Below are positions 41,635 through 52,043 of a stretch of 64,000 nucleotides of DNA, in pieces (the stretch's first letter is position 1; every line of letters begins with the position of its first letter). Source of the DNA: Brevundimonas sp. M20. GTDB taxonomy: Bacteria; Pseudomonadota; Alphaproteobacteria; Caulobacterales; Caulobacteraceae. The position numbers were made by a program, and so were the translations under genes. The stretch covers positions 434,001 through 498,000 of the forward strand of contig NZ_CP041243.1 in the NCBI RefSeq assembly GCF_006547065.1. Reading direction: 5' to 3'. The notes under the pieces were generated by a model. The model worked only from the letters and a program-made list of their open reading frames with translations. It made no database searches and was not told the DNA's origin.

Positions 41635-42417
41635 TTATTCGGCCGCCGTGGCCGGTAACTCGGTGCTGCACGAATAGGCGGCGCAGTAGGCGTTGCGCAT
41701 ATGCGCGGCCAGACGCTCGTTCGCGGCGAAGAACTCGGGGCTGGTCGCCTCGATCTGCCAGATCGTGGGCAGCATGATGTAGGCGTCCGGGCGCGACAGG
41801 CGGGCGCGATCGTCCGGCTGGATGGTCTGTACGACGGCCAGAGGCATGGTCGCCCGGCGTTGCGCGCCTTCCGCCTCGAAGGCGCGAGTGACCATCCCGC
41901 TGACGACGTTCATCCGATCCACCTCGACCGTACGGGCGGCGCGATAGGCGGCGGACTCCCCTTCGGCCGCGCCGATGTAGGACAGCTGACGGCGCAGGGA
42001 CGCCACGTCGGCGTCGCGCACCGGTTCACCGGCGTAGGGCTGGGGCGCGGCGGGCGGGTCGAAGCTGATCACGAAGGTGATGGGGGCCGGCGCCGGGCGA
42101 CCGTCATAGGTCTGGGGCGTGACCGTGTATTTCGCCAGCAGGCGCGACACGCTCTTTTCGAAATTCAGACCTTCCGGCGCGACCGCCACCTGACGGCACC
42201 GCTGAAGCGTGCCGGAGATGGTGTATTCACAGCGCATCTTCACCTTGCCGGGGATGCGCGCCATCCGGGCGAAGACGGGATAGGCCTCGTTGATGTCCGA
42301 CACCGAGGGACGGGCGGCGAATTTGGCCGGGACCACTTCGGGACCCTTTTCGCACGATGCGAGCGTCAGGGTTCCGACGACGGCCGCCGCGGCCATCGCA
42401 AGTCTTCGATTCAACAT
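41635..42417 (-). CDS. Lipoprotein with TonB C-terminal-like domain
   Basis: 260 residues from ATG 42417 with GGGGGA upstream. A lipobox LTLASC gives lipidated Cys22. Residues about 55-125 (GKVKMRCEYTISGTLQRCR, LNFEKSVSRLLAKYTVTP, PAPITFVISFDPP) follow the TonB_C beta-alpha-beta pattern. The rest is helical and ends with MRNAYCAAYSCSTE. There is no TonB transmembrane anchor or Pro-rich spacer, so it is not a classical energy transducer. A secreted paralogue lies at 43591-44418 with the matching tail YCARYEC. Function unknown. Confidence 0.75.
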   Translation of the reverse strand: MLNRRLAMAAAAVVGTLTLASCEKGPEVVPAKFAARPSVSDINEAYPVFARMARIPGKVKMRCEYTISGTLQRCRQVAVAPEGLNFEKSVSRLLAKYTVTPQTYDGRPAPAPITFVISFDPPAAPQPYAGEPVRDADVASLRRQLSYIGAAEGESAAYRAARTVEVDRMNVVSGMVTRAFEAEGAQRRATMPLAVVQTIQPDDRARLSRPDAYIMLPTIWQIEATSPEFFAANERLAAHMRNAYCAAYSCSTELPATAAE

Positions 42418-42553
42418 GGCTTTCCCCCTGATACGCCCCGATCCCTCCAGACCGGATGACGTGTGACTTATCGCGTGTGTAGCGCGTGAATGGCAACGTC
42501 TTCGTGTCGCAGAAAGTGACCCCATTCCGGCGTCCGACGCGTTAGAACGGGGC

Positions 42554-43594
42554 ATGAGCGCTCGTCCTGTCTCAAATGTCGCCGTCGTCGGCTTCGGCTA
42601 CGCCGGCCGGACCTTTCATGCGCCGCTGATCGCCGCCTGCGGGGACCTGCGGCTGCACACCATCGTCACCAGCAAGCCGGACGAGGCGCGCGCGCTCTGG
42701 CTGGACGCCCGGGCTGAGGCGGACTTCGAGGCGGTGCTGGCCGATCCGGAGATTGATCTGGTCGTGCTGGCCACGCCCAACGACCTGCACGCCCCACAGG
42801 CCCGCGCCGCGCTGGAGGCGGGCAAGGCGGTGGTGATCGACAAGCCCTTCGCCCTGTCGCTGGAGGAGGCGCGGGGCGTGGCCGATCTGGCGCGCGACCG
42901 GGGGCTGCTCCTGTCGATCTTCCATAACCGCCGCTGGGACGCGGACTTCCTGGGCCTGCAACAGCAGATCGCCTCGGGGGCGCTGGGCGACATCCGCACC
43001 TTCGAAAGCCATTTCGACCGCTTCCGGCCCAAGGTCCGCGATCGCTGGCGGGAACGCGACGGACCGGGCGGCGGCATCTGGAACGATCTGGGGCCGCACC
43101 TGATCGATCAGGCTCTGGTCCTGTTCGGCATGCCGTCGGGCGTCACCTGCGAACTGGCGGTGCTGCGCGAGGGTGGTCAGGCGACCGACTGGGCCCATGC
43201 GGTTCTGCGCTACGCCGACAAGCGGGTGATCCTGCACGCTGACATGACCACCCCCGCCCCGGACATTCGCTTCGCCGTGCATGGCGCGACTGCCAGCTGG
43301 CTGAAGGGCGGTCTTGATGTGCAGGAAGACCAGCTGAAGGCGGGCGAGCGCGCCGGCGGTCCCGGCTGGGCCGTTGATCCGCGTCCGGCCACGGTGGTCG
43401 ATGGGGAGACGGGGGCTCGAACCGAGGTCGCCTGCCCACCCGGTGACTATCCGGCCTATTACGCCGCCGTCGCGGCGGCGCTGGCCGGGCGCGGAGACAA
43501 CCCCGTGCCGCCGGAACAGGCGCTGGCGGTCATGGCGGTGCTGGAAGCCGGACTCGAGAGCGACCGGCTAAGGGCCGAGGTGGCGGTGGGTTAG
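42554..43594 (+). CDS. Gfo/Idh/MocA family oxidoreductase
   Basis: 346 residues. An N-terminal Rossmann domain (VAVVGFGYAGRTFH) is followed by the family's VIDKPFALSLEEA (catalytic Lys in EKP/DKP), then an alpha/beta domain with GGGIWNDLGPHLIDQALVLFG. Members oxidise or epimerise sugars, inositols or related polyols with NAD(P). The wording is close to the YdgJ/YvaA-type subgroup. It is divergent from the TonB-C-like lipoprotein gene (136-base gap), and its stop overlaps the convergent paralogue by four bases. Confidence 0.9.
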   Translation: MSARPVSNVAVVGFGYAGRTFHAPLIAACGDLRLHTIVTSKPDEARALWLDARAEADFEAVLADPEIDLVVLATPNDLHAPQARAALEAGKAVVIDKPFALSLEEARGVADLARDRGLLLSIFHNRRWDADFLGLQQQIASGALGDIRTFESHFDRFRPKVRDRWRERDGPGGGIWNDLGPHLIDQALVLFGMPSGVTCELAVLREGGQATDWAHAVLRYADKRVILHADMTTPAPDIRFAVHGATASWLKGGLDVQEDQLKAGERAGGPGWAVDPRPATVVDGETGARTEVACPPGDYPAYYAAVAAALAGRGDNPVPPEQALAVMAVLEAGLESDRLRAEVAVG

Positions 43595-44418
43595 TTGCGC
43601 AGGCCGCCGCGAACGGCGTCCCGTGGCGGCGGGCCGATGGCCGGGCATTCGTATCGCGCGCAATAGAGGGTCTTCAGCCGCAGGGACTGTTCGGCGTCCA
43701 GAGCCATGGCCCGGTCTCCGGCCCGTGTCATCGTCTCTTCGGACGGCGGCGGCCCTGACGGAGGCAGGCCATTCGCGAATGCGGTCAGTTGGGACGGGTT
43801 GAGCAGGCGCGCCATGCCGAGCGCGGCGGCGGCCTTCTGCCGGTCGGCGAATTCCGCATCAACCTGACGAACGATGGCGCGGACCGCGTCCTCACGGTCG
43901 GTGTCGACGTCGAGGTGTCGCAGCTCTTCCTCGAAGTCCGCGGCCATGTCCGGCTCAAGCTGCGCCACCACGGCGGCGGCGTTGCGGATGTGCTCGGCCG
44001 CGGGCTCCGCGCCGGTCCATGGCAGGATCGGTTTGGGCTCTGGCGGCAGGAAGCGGATATTGAACTGAACCCGGGCGCCGACCTCGGCGCCGTTCACCGT
44101 GCGGGGACTGATCCGGAACTCCGGGATCAGGGACAGGGCCGCCCGGTCAAATCCCACGCCGGCGGGAGCGGCCCGAAGGACCGTGCATCCGGTCAGGTTT
44201 CCATCGGATCGGGCCAGACAGCTCAGGGTCACGATCCCGGGCAGACCGGCCATGCTCGCAAAGGCCGGGTGCGCCTCGGCCATGGTTTCGGCGTCGGGGA
44301 TGGAGGCCCAGCTGGGGTTGGTGATCATCGCCGGGCGTTGCGGGGCGTTCTGGGCCGAGGCGGCCCCGGCCAGCAAGAGCGCGCAAACGGTCAGAGCCGC
44401 CGTCCGGCTATGCGTCAT
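43591..44418 (-). CDS. Secreted protein with TonB C-terminal-like domain
   Basis: 275 residues from ATG 44418, six bases after GAGGGG; ATG 44424 overlaps the site. A signal peptide ends at AASAQN. Residues about 55-130 (GIVTLSCLARSDGNLTGCTVL, VGFDRAALSLIPEFRISP, GARVQFNIRFLPPEP) match the TonB_C pattern; the rest is helical and ends LKTLYCARYECPAIG. It is a paralogue of the lipoprotein at 41635-42417, without the lipid anchor. Both share paired cysteines in the beta domain and in the tail, which may form disulfides. Function unknown. Confidence 0.75.
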   Translation of the reverse strand: MTHSRTAALTVCALLLAGAASAQNAPQRPAMITNPSWASIPDAETMAEAHPAFASMAGLPGIVTLSCLARSDGNLTGCTVLRAAPAGVGFDRAALSLIPEFRISPRTVNGAEVGARVQFNIRFLPPEPKPILPWTGAEPAAEHIRNAAAVVAQLEPDMAADFEEELRHLDVDTDREDAVRAIVRQVDAEFADRQKAAAALGMARLLNPSQLTAFANGLPPSGPPPSEETMTRAGDRAMALDAEQSLRLKTLYCARYECPAIGPPPRDAVRGGLRN

Positions 44419-44428
44419 CGTCATCCCC

Positions 44429-46006
44429 TCAGCTTCCCGGCTGGATATACGGGATTCGACCAAAGAAGCGACGCTCATCCCCGCGCGGATCGTTCTCCAT
44501 CCGGGAGGCGCGGTCCAGCACCATGGTTTCGCGATGAGCCAGCGAATAGGGCGTCCAGCGCGGCAGGCCGGGATGGTTCGGGTCGCCTGTGCGGGCGAAG
44601 GCCAGCAGGGCGTCGGTCATCCGGTCCGACATGGCCTGTCCGTCAAGGCCGGCGGCGCCCGACCCTTCGGCCTCGACATTGTCCAGCATCAGGGGGATGT
44701 CGGAGGTGTGGTAGGCGCCCGTTCGCCCGTTGGTCCTGAGGCTGGGGAAGTCCAGCTGGTAGACCCAGGCGGGCGAACCCTGCGCCGCGCGCATCTCCGC
44801 CTCGATCACCGCCGCCCGCCAGGACCGGGCCGCGGTGGTGGCGCGGATCAGGACCTGATCGGGGGTCAGTTCCGGATGCTCGGCGCGATACCAAGCGACT
44901 ACCTCGTCCGGGGCGATGTCGATGCGCATCTGCGACGGGGTCAGTTTCGCGGGCAGGGTCTCCCACGTCAGACCGGCATTGGCCGGATCGTCGCCGAGGA
45001 AGGCCAGCGTCTCCTCACGGCAGTTGCCGATCATCATCGGGATGTGGGCCGATTGCGCCGGGGCGTCGGGGAAGAAGGGGTGGCGCGTCAGGCTGCGCCC
45101 ATCCAGAACCGGCCCGAAATACAGAGAGCCGCCCAGGATGGGATCGGTCGCGCCGGCGGCCTCCAGCAGGCGGGCGACGGGCAGGGCGCGGACCTCGTCG
45201 GCGCGTTCCGCCGTCAGGCCAAGCGCCTCCAGCCAGACCTGTCCGCGCCGCGTGGCGTTCAACGGGCCGGAGGCGGTGACCTGCTGGCCGCTCATCGTCA
45301 CGGCGCGGTGGAACAGGCCCGCGGCGGCGGGCATGGCCATCAGGGTGGCGATCTTGGCCCCGCCGCCCGACTGGCCGACGACGGTGACGCAGGCGGGGTC
45401 GCCGCCGAAGGCGGTGATGTTGTCCCGCACCCACTCCAGCGCCAGCACCAGATCAAGCTGACCGAGATTGCCGCTGTCCTCGAAGCCCGGCGCGATCCTG
45501 GCCAGTGGCGCATAGCCCAACGGCCCCAGCCGGTGGTTCACGGTGACGACGACCGCATCCCCTCGCGCCGCCAACCGCGCGCCATGGGTCAGGGGGCTGG
45601 AGCCCGAGCCGGTCGAATAGGCGCCGCCGTGGATGTAGACGATCACCGGACGGCGGGCCTGATCCAGCGCCGGCGTCCAGAGGTTCAGGCGCAGGCAATC
45701 CTCGGACTGGTTGGGCTCACGACCCCGCTGGGGCGAGGCGGGACCGAAGCGGGTGAAGTCAGGCCGACCGGTCCACGGCGCGGGCGGCCCGGGCCGCTCG
45801 AACCGGCGCGCCCGGCCATAGGGAACGCCCTTCGCCGACAGCACCCTCCCGTCCGGGGTGGTGCGGACTGATCCGTACCGGGTTTCGGCGACGACGCGCT
45901 GTCTGTCCCGCCCGAACGCCGGAGCGGCGCCCAGGGGCGTCGTCAGGGTCAGGGCCGCGCTCGCGGCCAGCCCCAGTCCTCGACGGGTCAGTCGGTGATC
46001 GTCCAA
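44429..46006 (-). CDS. Carboxylesterase type B
   Basis: 525 residues. The N-terminus (LTRRGLGLAASAALTL) looks like a twin-arginine signal, so folded export is likely. Family strings: SEDCLRLNLWTP, VIVYIHGGAYSTGSG (oxyanion hole), VTVVGQSGGGAKIA (nucleophile Ser) and TGAYHTSDIPLML (catalytic His). It hydrolyses carboxylic esters in the periplasm; the substrate is not evident. It starts a minus-strand pair with the TonB-C-like gene ten bases downstream, which suggests co-transcription. Confidence 0.9.
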   Translation of the reverse strand: MDDHRLTRRGLGLAASAALTLTTPLGAAPAFGRDRQRVVAETRYGSVRTTPDGRVLSAKGVPYGRARRFERPGPPAPWTGRPDFTRFGPASPQRGREPNQSEDCLRLNLWTPALDQARRPVIVYIHGGAYSTGSGSSPLTHGARLAARGDAVVVTVNHRLGPLGYAPLARIAPGFEDSGNLGQLDLVLALEWVRDNITAFGGDPACVTVVGQSGGGAKIATLMAMPAAAGLFHRAVTMSGQQVTASGPLNATRRGQVWLEALGLTAERADEVRALPVARLLEAAGATDPILGGSLYFGPVLDGRSLTRHPFFPDAPAQSAHIPMMIGNCREETLAFLGDDPANAGLTWETLPAKLTPSQMRIDIAPDEVVAWYRAEHPELTPDQVLIRATTAARSWRAAVIEAEMRAAQGSPAWVYQLDFPSLRTNGRTGAYHTSDIPLMLDNVEAEGSGAAGLDGQAMSDRMTDALLAFARTGDPNHPGLPRWTPYSLAHRETMVLDRASRMENDPRGDERRFFGRIPYIQPGS

Positions 46007-46032
46007 TGCGTCCCCCGGCGCTTGAACCCGCC

Positions 46033-46512
46033 TCAGCGCGGCGAGGGCGGGGTGCAGCGGCGGCTGGCCACACAGGCGGCGACCTCGGCCTCATGGGCGG
46101 CGCGATCACGCTCGTACTGCTCCCGCGCGGCGTTGGCGGCGGCCACGTCGGACTCCCACTGAACGCGGGCGGTGTTGGCCCGCGAGGACTCTTCCTGCCA
46201 GCGCTGGTTCTCGGTGTTGAAGCGCGCCTGATCGGCGGCCTCTGTCGCCTCGGCCTCGGCGTTCCGGGCCGCGATGCCTTCGTTCAGCTTGGCGGTGGCC
46301 GAAACCTCGGCCGGGTCCTGCGCGGACTCCGGGGCTGAGTGATAGGTTTCACCCCGCTGGCGCAGCCATTCGTCGGAACCCGGCGTGGGCGCGGCCTGCT
46401 GCAGGGAGGCGGAGGGCGCCGTGGGCGTGGCGGTCGGCTTTGCCGTCTGGGCCAGGGCGGGCGTGGCGGCCAGCGTCAGGGCGGCGAGACAGCACAGGGT
46501 CATTCGGGTCAT
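46033..46512 (-). CDS. Small secreted coiled-coil protein
   Basis: 159 residues from ATG 46512 with AGGAG eight bases upstream. The signal peptide ends at PALAQT, followed by a Thr/Pro/Ala-rich stretch and one long charged helix (residues about 65-145, rich in Ala, Glu, Arg), then CVASRRCTPPSPR with two cysteines. No recognised domain. It lies 26 bases upstream of the carboxylesterase, on the same strand. Confidence 0.7.
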   Translation of the reverse strand: MTRMTLCCLAALTLAATPALAQTAKPTATPTAPSASLQQAAPTPGSDEWLRQRGETYHSAPESAQDPAEVSATAKLNEGIAARNAEAEATEAADQARFNTENQRWQEESSRANTARVQWESDVAAANAAREQYERDRAAHEAEVAACVASRRCTPPSPR

Positions 46513-46611
46513 GTCGGGTCTCCTGAACAGAAGCGTCATTGACAAGCTGGACCGTTTCGAGGCGCTCCGCGAGCCTAAACGCCGGCCGGGCGATTTGGCT
46601 CACGCCTTGGC

Positions 46612-48072
46612 TCAGTGAGGGAAGCGCAGCTCGAAGGTGGTGCCGGTGGGGCCGGTCTCGATCAGGGTCAGGCTGCCGCCGTTGTTGACCGCCAGTTCGC
46701 GGGAGATGGTCAGGCCCAGCCCGCTGCCGCCCGAGGCCCGTCCGCTGACGAAGGCCTCGAACAGACGCTCCGAGATGCGCGGCGGAATGCCGGGGCCGTC
46801 GTCGGTGATCAGGATCACGCAGTCGCCGTCCTCAGTGGAGCCCGACACCCGCACGGAGCCCCGCCTGTCGGGGCGGGTGGCGTCGCTCTCGATGGCCTGC
46901 CGGGCGTTGCGCAGCAGGTTGACCAGAATGCGATACAGCTGATCCGGGTCGGCGTGGACGTTAAAGCGGGCGGGCAGGGCCTTCACCAGCTTCACGCCGT
47001 CGGGCGAGAGGCCCGCGTCCTCCGCCGCCAGCGTCAGGGTGGTCGACAGGGGCGCGCGCACCTTCTGCGGCGGCGGCTCCTCGCTGCGGCCGTACTCCAG
47101 CACATTGCGTGACAGGGCGGCGGCGCGGCTCAACGCCCGCTCCAGCCGGGGCAGGGCCTTCGCGACGGCGGGGTCCGGCGAATCGGCCAGCCGCTCCGAC
47201 GCCATCTGGGCCGAGGTCAGCATGTTGCGCAGGTCGTGATTGATCTTGGCCACCGCCTCGCCCAGCGCCACCAGTCGGGCGCGCGAGCGCAGGGACTGGC
47301 GCACCTCCTCCTGCATCCGGGCCAGTTCGCGCTCGACGCGGCCGATCTCGTCCTGCCGCTTGCTGGGCGGATCGCCCTCGGCCTCGGGATCATGGGCGAA
47401 GCGCTCGATGGAGCGGGTCACGCGCCGCAGGGGCTGCAGCACCAGGAAGGCCAGGCCGGCGTAGAGCAGTCCCCCCGCGACCAGCGACACGAACAGGGAG
47501 GTCAGCAGGCTGTTGCGCAGGAAGGTCTTCAGCTCCGACTTCAGCGGCTGGGCGGGCGCCAGAATCTCGATGAAGTCGCCGGAGCGGTAACGGGGTCTCG
47601 CCTGCACCCGGATCGAGCGGTCGGGGTGGCCGAACAGGGTCTGCCACGGGTCCCACAGCCGGGCCAGCGGCCGCCGCTGGCGCAGGTCGATCAGGTCCGG
47701 GGTGCGGGGCAGATTGGGCGCCTGTAGCAACAGGCGGCGCACGCCCTGATCGCCGACGACCACGGCCTGCACGCCCCCGATGGCCAGCAGTTGCTCGGCG
47801 GTGTCGTCCTCGACCGCCGAATAGGGGAGGGCCTCGACGCCGACAGAGGCCAGTTCGGCCGATTGCAGGCGATCCAGCAGCCAGCGCTCATGGAAGCTGG
47901 CCGCGCTGGGTGCGACGATCAGCACCTCGACCGAGGCCGCGAACAGGAAGGTCAGGCCGAGCAGGCGCCAGGACAGGGCGTCGGGCGCATGAAAACGCAC
48001 GCGCTCGCGCCAGTCGGCGGGAATGCGCAGGCCCTTGCGGACTTCGCTCAGAAAGGCGCGCAGCGGCGTCAT
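46612..48072 (-). CDS. Sensor histidine kinase with HAMP domain
   Basis: 486 residues. One membrane segment near residues 38-57, a periplasmic sensor (about 60-185), a second segment (about 190-212), HAMP ([17 protein letters not shown]), then His279 in [11 protein letters not shown] and a HATPase with [22 protein letters not shown] and [10 protein letters not shown]. The H-box with Asn before HDLRN puts it in the HPK4/NtrB-like group. No response regulator gene is adjacent, so it is an orphan. Input unknown. Confidence 0.92.
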   Translation of the reverse strand: MTPLRAFLSEVRKGLRIPADWRERVRFHAPDALSWRLLGLTFLFAASVEVLIVAPSAASFHERWLLDRLQSAELASVGVEALPYSAVEDDTAEQLLAIGGVQAVVVGDQGVRRLLLQAPNLPRTPDLIDLRQRRPLARLWDPWQTLFGHPDRSIRVQARPRYRSGDFIEILAPAQPLKSELKTFLRNSLLTSLFVSLVAGGLLYAGLAFLVLQPLRRVTRSIERFAHDPEAEGDPPSKRQDEIGRVERELARMQEEVRQSLRSRARLVALGEAVAKINHDLRNMLTSAQMASERLADSPDPAVAKALPRLERALSRAAALSRNVLEYGRSEEPPPQKVRAPLSTTLTLAAEDAGLSPDGVKLVKALPARFNVHADPDQLYRILVNLLRNARQAIESDATRPDRRGSVRVSGSTEDGDCVILITDDGPGIPPRISERLFEAFVSGRASGGSGLGLTISRELAVNNGGSLTLIETGPTGTTFELRFPH

Positions 48073-48112
48073 TCTCCCCCTAACGCAAGGCTGGCCGGAA
48101 GGGCTGCTTCTC

Positions 48113-48835
48113 TCACGTCGCGGCCTTTCGGCCCAGAGCCGCCTGTATGCCCTTCATCGCGAAGGGAAGCACCACCGCCAGAATGAAGACGCCCGTCATC
48201 GGGGCCCAGAACTGGCCGAACAGGGCCTGGAAGTCGGGATCGGGGTTCTCGGCCAACAGGGTGTTCAGCCGCGCGCCGATCCAGCAGTAGATCGTATGGG
48301 CCGGCAGCAGGCCGATCACCGTGGCGATGGTGTAGGGCGTCAGGCGCACGGTCATCATGCCGGCGGCGATATTGATCATGTGGAACGGCACCACGACCGC
48401 AAGGCGGCTGGCCAGCACGTACCAGAAAGTATCCTTGTCGATGGCGACGCAGACCTTCTGCATCAGACCCTGATTCCGCTCGGCCCGCTCCCGCAGGCTG
48501 CGCCCCAGCGCCGAGGTCGCCACGCCATAGACGATCAGGGCCCCGACGGTGGCGGCGATGGAGGTCGAAATCCCGCCCACCCACGGGCCGAAGAGATAGC
48601 CCGCCGTGATGGTCACGAAGAAGACGCCGGGCACCACGCTGGCTGTCAGGATGGCGAAGACGGCCATCAGGATCAGCAGGCTCACTATATAGTGTTGGGC
48701 CGTGAAGGCGCGGAACCCGGCTCCGTGGTCGCGGATGGTGTCCAGCGACAGATAGCGGTTCCAGCCCATGCCGAAGATCAGGGCGATGACGGCCGCGAGG
48801 GCGATCAGGGGCAGAAAACGCTTCAGACGGGCCAT
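48113..48835 (-). CDS. TVP38/TMEM64 (VTT-domain) membrane protein
   Basis: 240 residues with about six hydrophobic segments and the VTT/SNARE-associated wording [22 protein letters not shown] and [19 protein letters not shown]. Relatives are DedA-like inner-membrane proteins linked to lipid carrier recycling; no specific role is evident. Its stop lies 41 bases from the next gene on the same strand, so it may share a transcript with the histidine kinase downstream. Confidence 0.85.
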   Translation of the reverse strand: MARLKRFLPLIALAAVIALIFGMGWNRYLSLDTIRDHGAGFRAFTAQHYIVSLLILMAVFAILTASVVPGVFFVTITAGYLFGPWVGGISTSIAATVGALIVYGVATSALGRSLRERAERNQGLMQKVCVAIDKDTFWYVLASRLAVVVPFHMINIAAGMMTVRLTPYTIATVIGLLPAHTIYCWIGARLNTLLAENPDPDFQALFGQFWAPMTGVFILAVVLPFAMKGIQAALGRKAAT

Positions 48836-48967
48836 ATTCTCTCCGTACAGGGGGGATCAGAAGGGCGCTACGGCGTTGACTCCGTCGGATCGTCCCCGTA
48901 TACGCCCGCCCTTCCTGCGGCGGACGCGTTTCGTCGTACTCGTATTCATTTATCTCAGGAGCCGACC

Positions 48968-49102
48968 GTGAAGCGGACCTATCAGCCGTCGCGACTCGTG
49001 CGCAAGCGCCGTCACGGCTTCCGTTCGCGGATGGCCACCAAGAACGGTCAGAAGATTGTTCAGCGCCGCCGCGCCAAGGGCCGCAAGCGCCTGACGGCCT
49101 AA
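48968..49102 (+). CDS. rpmH: 50S ribosomal protein L34
   Basis: 44 residues from a GTG start with AGGAG six bases upstream. The sequence [20 protein letters not shown] and the ending [12 protein letters not shown] are diagnostic. First of the conserved rpmH-rnpA-yidC-engB cluster. An upstream in-frame extension is not real. Confidence 0.98.
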   Translation: MKRTYQPSRLVRKRRHGFRSRMATKNGQKIVQRRRAKGRKRLTA

Positions 49103-49126
49103 GTCGTCAGCGCTCTGCGCGAGCGC

Positions 49127-49528
49127 ATGGGCGATAAAATGAAAATTTGTCGCCTGACTTCGCGGCCCCAGTTTCTGGCGGCCGCGAAAGGCGTTTCAGA
49201 GGCCCGTGGCGCCGTGGTCGTCCAGCGACTGGATCGCGCGGACGGCGACGCCTCGATCCGCCTGGGCTTCACGGCCACGCGAAAGGTCGGCGGGGCCGTG
49301 ATCCGCAACCGCGCCAAACGCCGTCTGCGCGAGGCCGCCCGCGCGCTTGCGCCGCAGTTCGGCGTGGCCGGCAGCGACTATGTGTTCATCGCCCGCATGG
49401 GCACGGTCGACCGTGACTGGGACCGTTTGCTTGACGATGTGAAATCGGCGCTTACAAGGCTGGCGACCCCGAGGTCGGCGCCCAAGTCCGCGCCCCCGAC
49501 GCCCCCGCCAGCCGGCCAGGATTCCTGA
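49127..49528 (+). CDS. rnpA: Ribonuclease P protein component
   Basis: 133 residues. The RNR helix [14 protein letters not shown] and the early [13 protein letters not shown] identify the protein that helps the RNase P RNA mature tRNA 5' ends. The start may be ATG 49139 (MKICRL), which fits the family better, but neither has a clear ribosome site; coupling to rpmH 24 bases upstream is likely. The Pro/Ala tail is longer than usual. Confidence 0.95.
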   Translation: MGDKMKICRLTSRPQFLAAAKGVSEARGAVVVQRLDRADGDASIRLGFTATRKVGGAVIRNRAKRRLREAARALAPQFGVAGSDYVFIARMGTVDRDWDRLLDDVKSALTRLATPRSAPKSAPPTPPPAGQDS

Positions 49529-49533
49529 CTTCC

Positions 49534-51360
49534 ATGCCCCCTCAGAACAACAGCCGCAACACGATCATCTTCTTCGTGCTCGCGGCGATCATGGTGACCC
49601 TCTATTCGGTCTTCGTCGTCGGTCCGCAGCGCAAGGCTGAAGAGACCAGGCGCGCCGCCGCGGTCGCCGAGAAGGCCGCCAACGCCGCGACCCCGGCGGG
49701 CGCCGCTGCGGGCTCGACCCCGGGCACGGTCTTCATCGCTGATCGTCGTCAGGCGCTGGCGACCTCGGTCCGCGTGCCGATCCGCACGCCGCAGCTGACG
49801 GGCTCGCTGTCGCTGACCGGCGGCCGCATCGACGACCTGTTCCTGACCAGCTACCGCGAGACCCTCGACAAGGACTCGCCCCCGGTCGAGCTGTTCCGTC
49901 CGCAGGGCATGCGCGACGCCTATCAGGCCCTGTTCTTCTGGAACGGCGCGAACGTTCGTGGCGGCGTGCCCGGCCCGAACACCGTCTGGCGTCTGACGCA
50001 GGGTTCGGTGCTGACCCCGACCACCCCGGTCACCCTGACCTGGGACAACAGCCAGGGCCTGCGCTTCACCCGCCGCATCTCGGTTGATGACCAGTATATG
50101 TTCCAGGTGACCGACACGGTCGCCAACTTCAGCGGCCAGCCGATCGTCATCGCCCCGGTCTCGCGCGTCGAGCGTCAGGGTGTGCCGCAGGTGGCCCGCA
50201 ACCACATCGTCCACGAGGGCGCCTTGGGCGTGTTCGGCGGCGGTGACCAGAAATACGCCAGCCGTCCGCTGAAGTACGCCGACTGGGTCAAGAAGCCGGT
50301 CCAGACCTATCAGTCGACCGGCGGCTGGGCCGCGATCACCGACAAATTCTGGATGGCCGCCCTGATCCCGGATCAGGCCGAGCAGATCGAGGCCGAGTAC
50401 CGCGTCCGCGACGTCAACGGCCTGAAGGTCCACGAGGTTAACGTCCAGGGCGCGCCGGTGACCATCGCCGCCAACGGCAACATCACCGAGACCCGCCGTC
50501 TGTTCGCGGGCGCCAAGCGCAATGAAATCCTGTCGGGCTACGAGAAGTCGCTGAACCTGCCGCGCTTCATCTACGCCATCGACTGGGGCTTCCTGTTCTT
50601 CCTGACCCGCCCGATCTTCCTGGTGATCGAGTTCTTCTACGGTGTCATCGGCAACTTCGGCCTGGCCATCCTGGCCCTGACCCTGACCGTGCGTCTCATC
50701 ATGTTCCCGCTGGCGAACAAGAGCTACGAGAGCATGTCGAAGATGCGGACCCTCCAGCCCAAGATGGAGGAGATCAAGAAGAAGCACCCGGACGACGCGC
50801 CCAAGCAGCAACAGGAGCTGATGGCCCTGTACCAGAAGGAGAAGATCAATCCTCTGGCCGGCTGTCTGCCGCTGCTGCTCCAGATCCCGGTCTTCTACGC
50901 CGTGTACAAGATGCTGTCGGTCACCATCGAGATGCGGCACGCGCCCTTCTTCGGCTGGCTGCAGGACCTGTCGGCGACCGATCACACCACCATCTGGAAC
51001 CTGTTCGGCCTGATCCCCTGGGATCCGTCGACCGCGCCCTTCATCGGCAACCTGCTGGTCAGCCACGTCGGCGGCGGCTTCAGCCTGGGCCTGAGCGTGC
51101 TGGCCATCATCTACGGCGCCACCATGTGGCTGCAGATGGCCATGAGCCCGCCCGCTCCGGACCCCGTCCAGCGCCGCATCTTCCAGTTCATGCCGGTGGT
51201 GTTCACCTTCATCATGGTCAACTTCCCGGCGGGCCTGCTGCTCTACTGGGGCTGGTCGAACGTGCTCACCATCCTGCAGCAGTACATCATCATGCACCGC
51301 CTGAAGGCCGAGAACCCGATCGACACCTTCCTGGCCCGGTTCAAGAAGGCGAAGGCCTAG
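49534..51360 (+). CDS. yidC: Membrane protein insertase YidC
   Basis: 608 residues, the long Gram-negative form. One N-terminal membrane segment (10-29), a large periplasmic domain (about 70-355), then five membrane segments with [42 protein letters not shown] (conserved Arg in TVRL) and [14 protein letters not shown]. It inserts inner-membrane proteins alone or with SecYEG. Begins five bases after rnpA. Confidence 0.97.
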   Translation: MPPQNNSRNTIIFFVLAAIMVTLYSVFVVGPQRKAEETRRAAAVAEKAANAATPAGAAAGSTPGTVFIADRRQALATSVRVPIRTPQLTGSLSLTGGRIDDLFLTSYRETLDKDSPPVELFRPQGMRDAYQALFFWNGANVRGGVPGPNTVWRLTQGSVLTPTTPVTLTWDNSQGLRFTRRISVDDQYMFQVTDTVANFSGQPIVIAPVSRVERQGVPQVARNHIVHEGALGVFGGGDQKYASRPLKYADWVKKPVQTYQSTGGWAAITDKFWMAALIPDQAEQIEAEYRVRDVNGLKVHEVNVQGAPVTIAANGNITETRRLFAGAKRNEILSGYEKSLNLPRFIYAIDWGFLFFLTRPIFLVIEFFYGVIGNFGLAILALTLTVRLIMFPLANKSYESMSKMRTLQPKMEEIKKKHPDDAPKQQQELMALYQKEKINPLAGCLPLLLQIPVFYAVYKMLSVTIEMRHAPFFGWLQDLSATDHTTIWNLFGLIPWDPSTAPFIGNLLVSHVGGGFSLGLSVLAIIYGATMWLQMAMSPPAPDPVQRRIFQFMPVVFTFIMVNFPAGLLLYWGWSNVLTILQQYIIMHRLKAENPIDTFLARFKKAKA

Positions 51361-52002
51361 GTGGACGATTTCTCGCCCGAGGAACTGGAGCAGGCGCGCA
51401 TCCTGTTTGCGCGTCAGGCGACCTTCGTCATGGGCTGCGCCAAGATCGAGCAACTGCCCGATCCGGACCTGCCCGAGATCGCCTTCGCGGGTCGCTCGAA
51501 CGTGGGCAAGTCCAGCCTGATCAACGGGCTGGTCGGCATGCACAAGCTGGCTCGCGCCTCGAACGAGCCGGGCCGGACGCGCGAGGTCAATTTCTTCGAC
51601 CTCGACGGCAAGATGCGTCTGGTCGATCTGCCCGGCTACGGCTGGGCCAAGGCGTCCAAATCGACCGTCAAGAAGTTCCAGGATCTGGGCCGCGACTACC
51701 TGCGTGGCCGGGTGACGCTGAAGCGCGTCTATCTGCTGATCGACAGCCGTCACGGCCTGAAGTCGGTCGACACCGAAGCGCTGGATGCGCTGGATCTGGC
51801 CGCTGTCAGCTACCAGATCGTCCTGACCAAGGCCGACAAGCTGAAGAAGGGCGAGGCCGAAAAGGTTCAGGCCGAAACCCTGAAAGCCATCGCCAAACGC
51901 CCCGCCGCCTTCCCGGCGGTCATCGTGACCTCGGCCGAGAAGGGCGACGGCATGCCCGAACTGCGCGCCGAGATCATGCGCACGACGGGCGTGGTGCTCT
52001 AG
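51361..52002 (+). CDS. engB: Ribosome biogenesis GTPase EngB (YihA/YsxC)
   Basis: 213 residues from a GTG directly after the yidC stop, with no spacer. G1 is GRSNVGKSS (44-52), G3 [11 protein letters not shown]4 [10 protein letters not shown] and G5 TSAEKG. It assists assembly of the large ribosomal subunit and is essential in several bacteria. Last gene of the rpmH cluster; the usual argB neighbour of Caulobacter is replaced here by an epoxide hydrolase. Confidence 0.96.
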   Translation: MDDFSPEELEQARILFARQATFVMGCAKIEQLPDPDLPEIAFAGRSNVGKSSLINGLVGMHKLARASNEPGRTREVNFFDLDGKMRLVDLPGYGWAKASKSTVKKFQDLGRDYLRGRVTLKRVYLLIDSRHGLKSVDTEALDALDLAAVSYQIVLTKADKLKKGEAEKVQAETLKAIAKRPAAFPAVIVTSAEKGDGMPELRAEIMRTTGVVL

Positions 52003-52043
52003 AACGGGTTGCACGAGATCGCGCCCAGTGATTCGGTGCGACC

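Noticed and set aside
42554..43594. Gfo/Idh/MocA gene as part of an inositol or sugar operon
   Set aside because: No transporter, kinase or second sugar enzyme is adjacent; it appears to stand alone.
49378..52014. 878-codon minus-strand frame opposite rnpA, yidC and engB
   Set aside because: Shadow of three conserved housekeeping genes.
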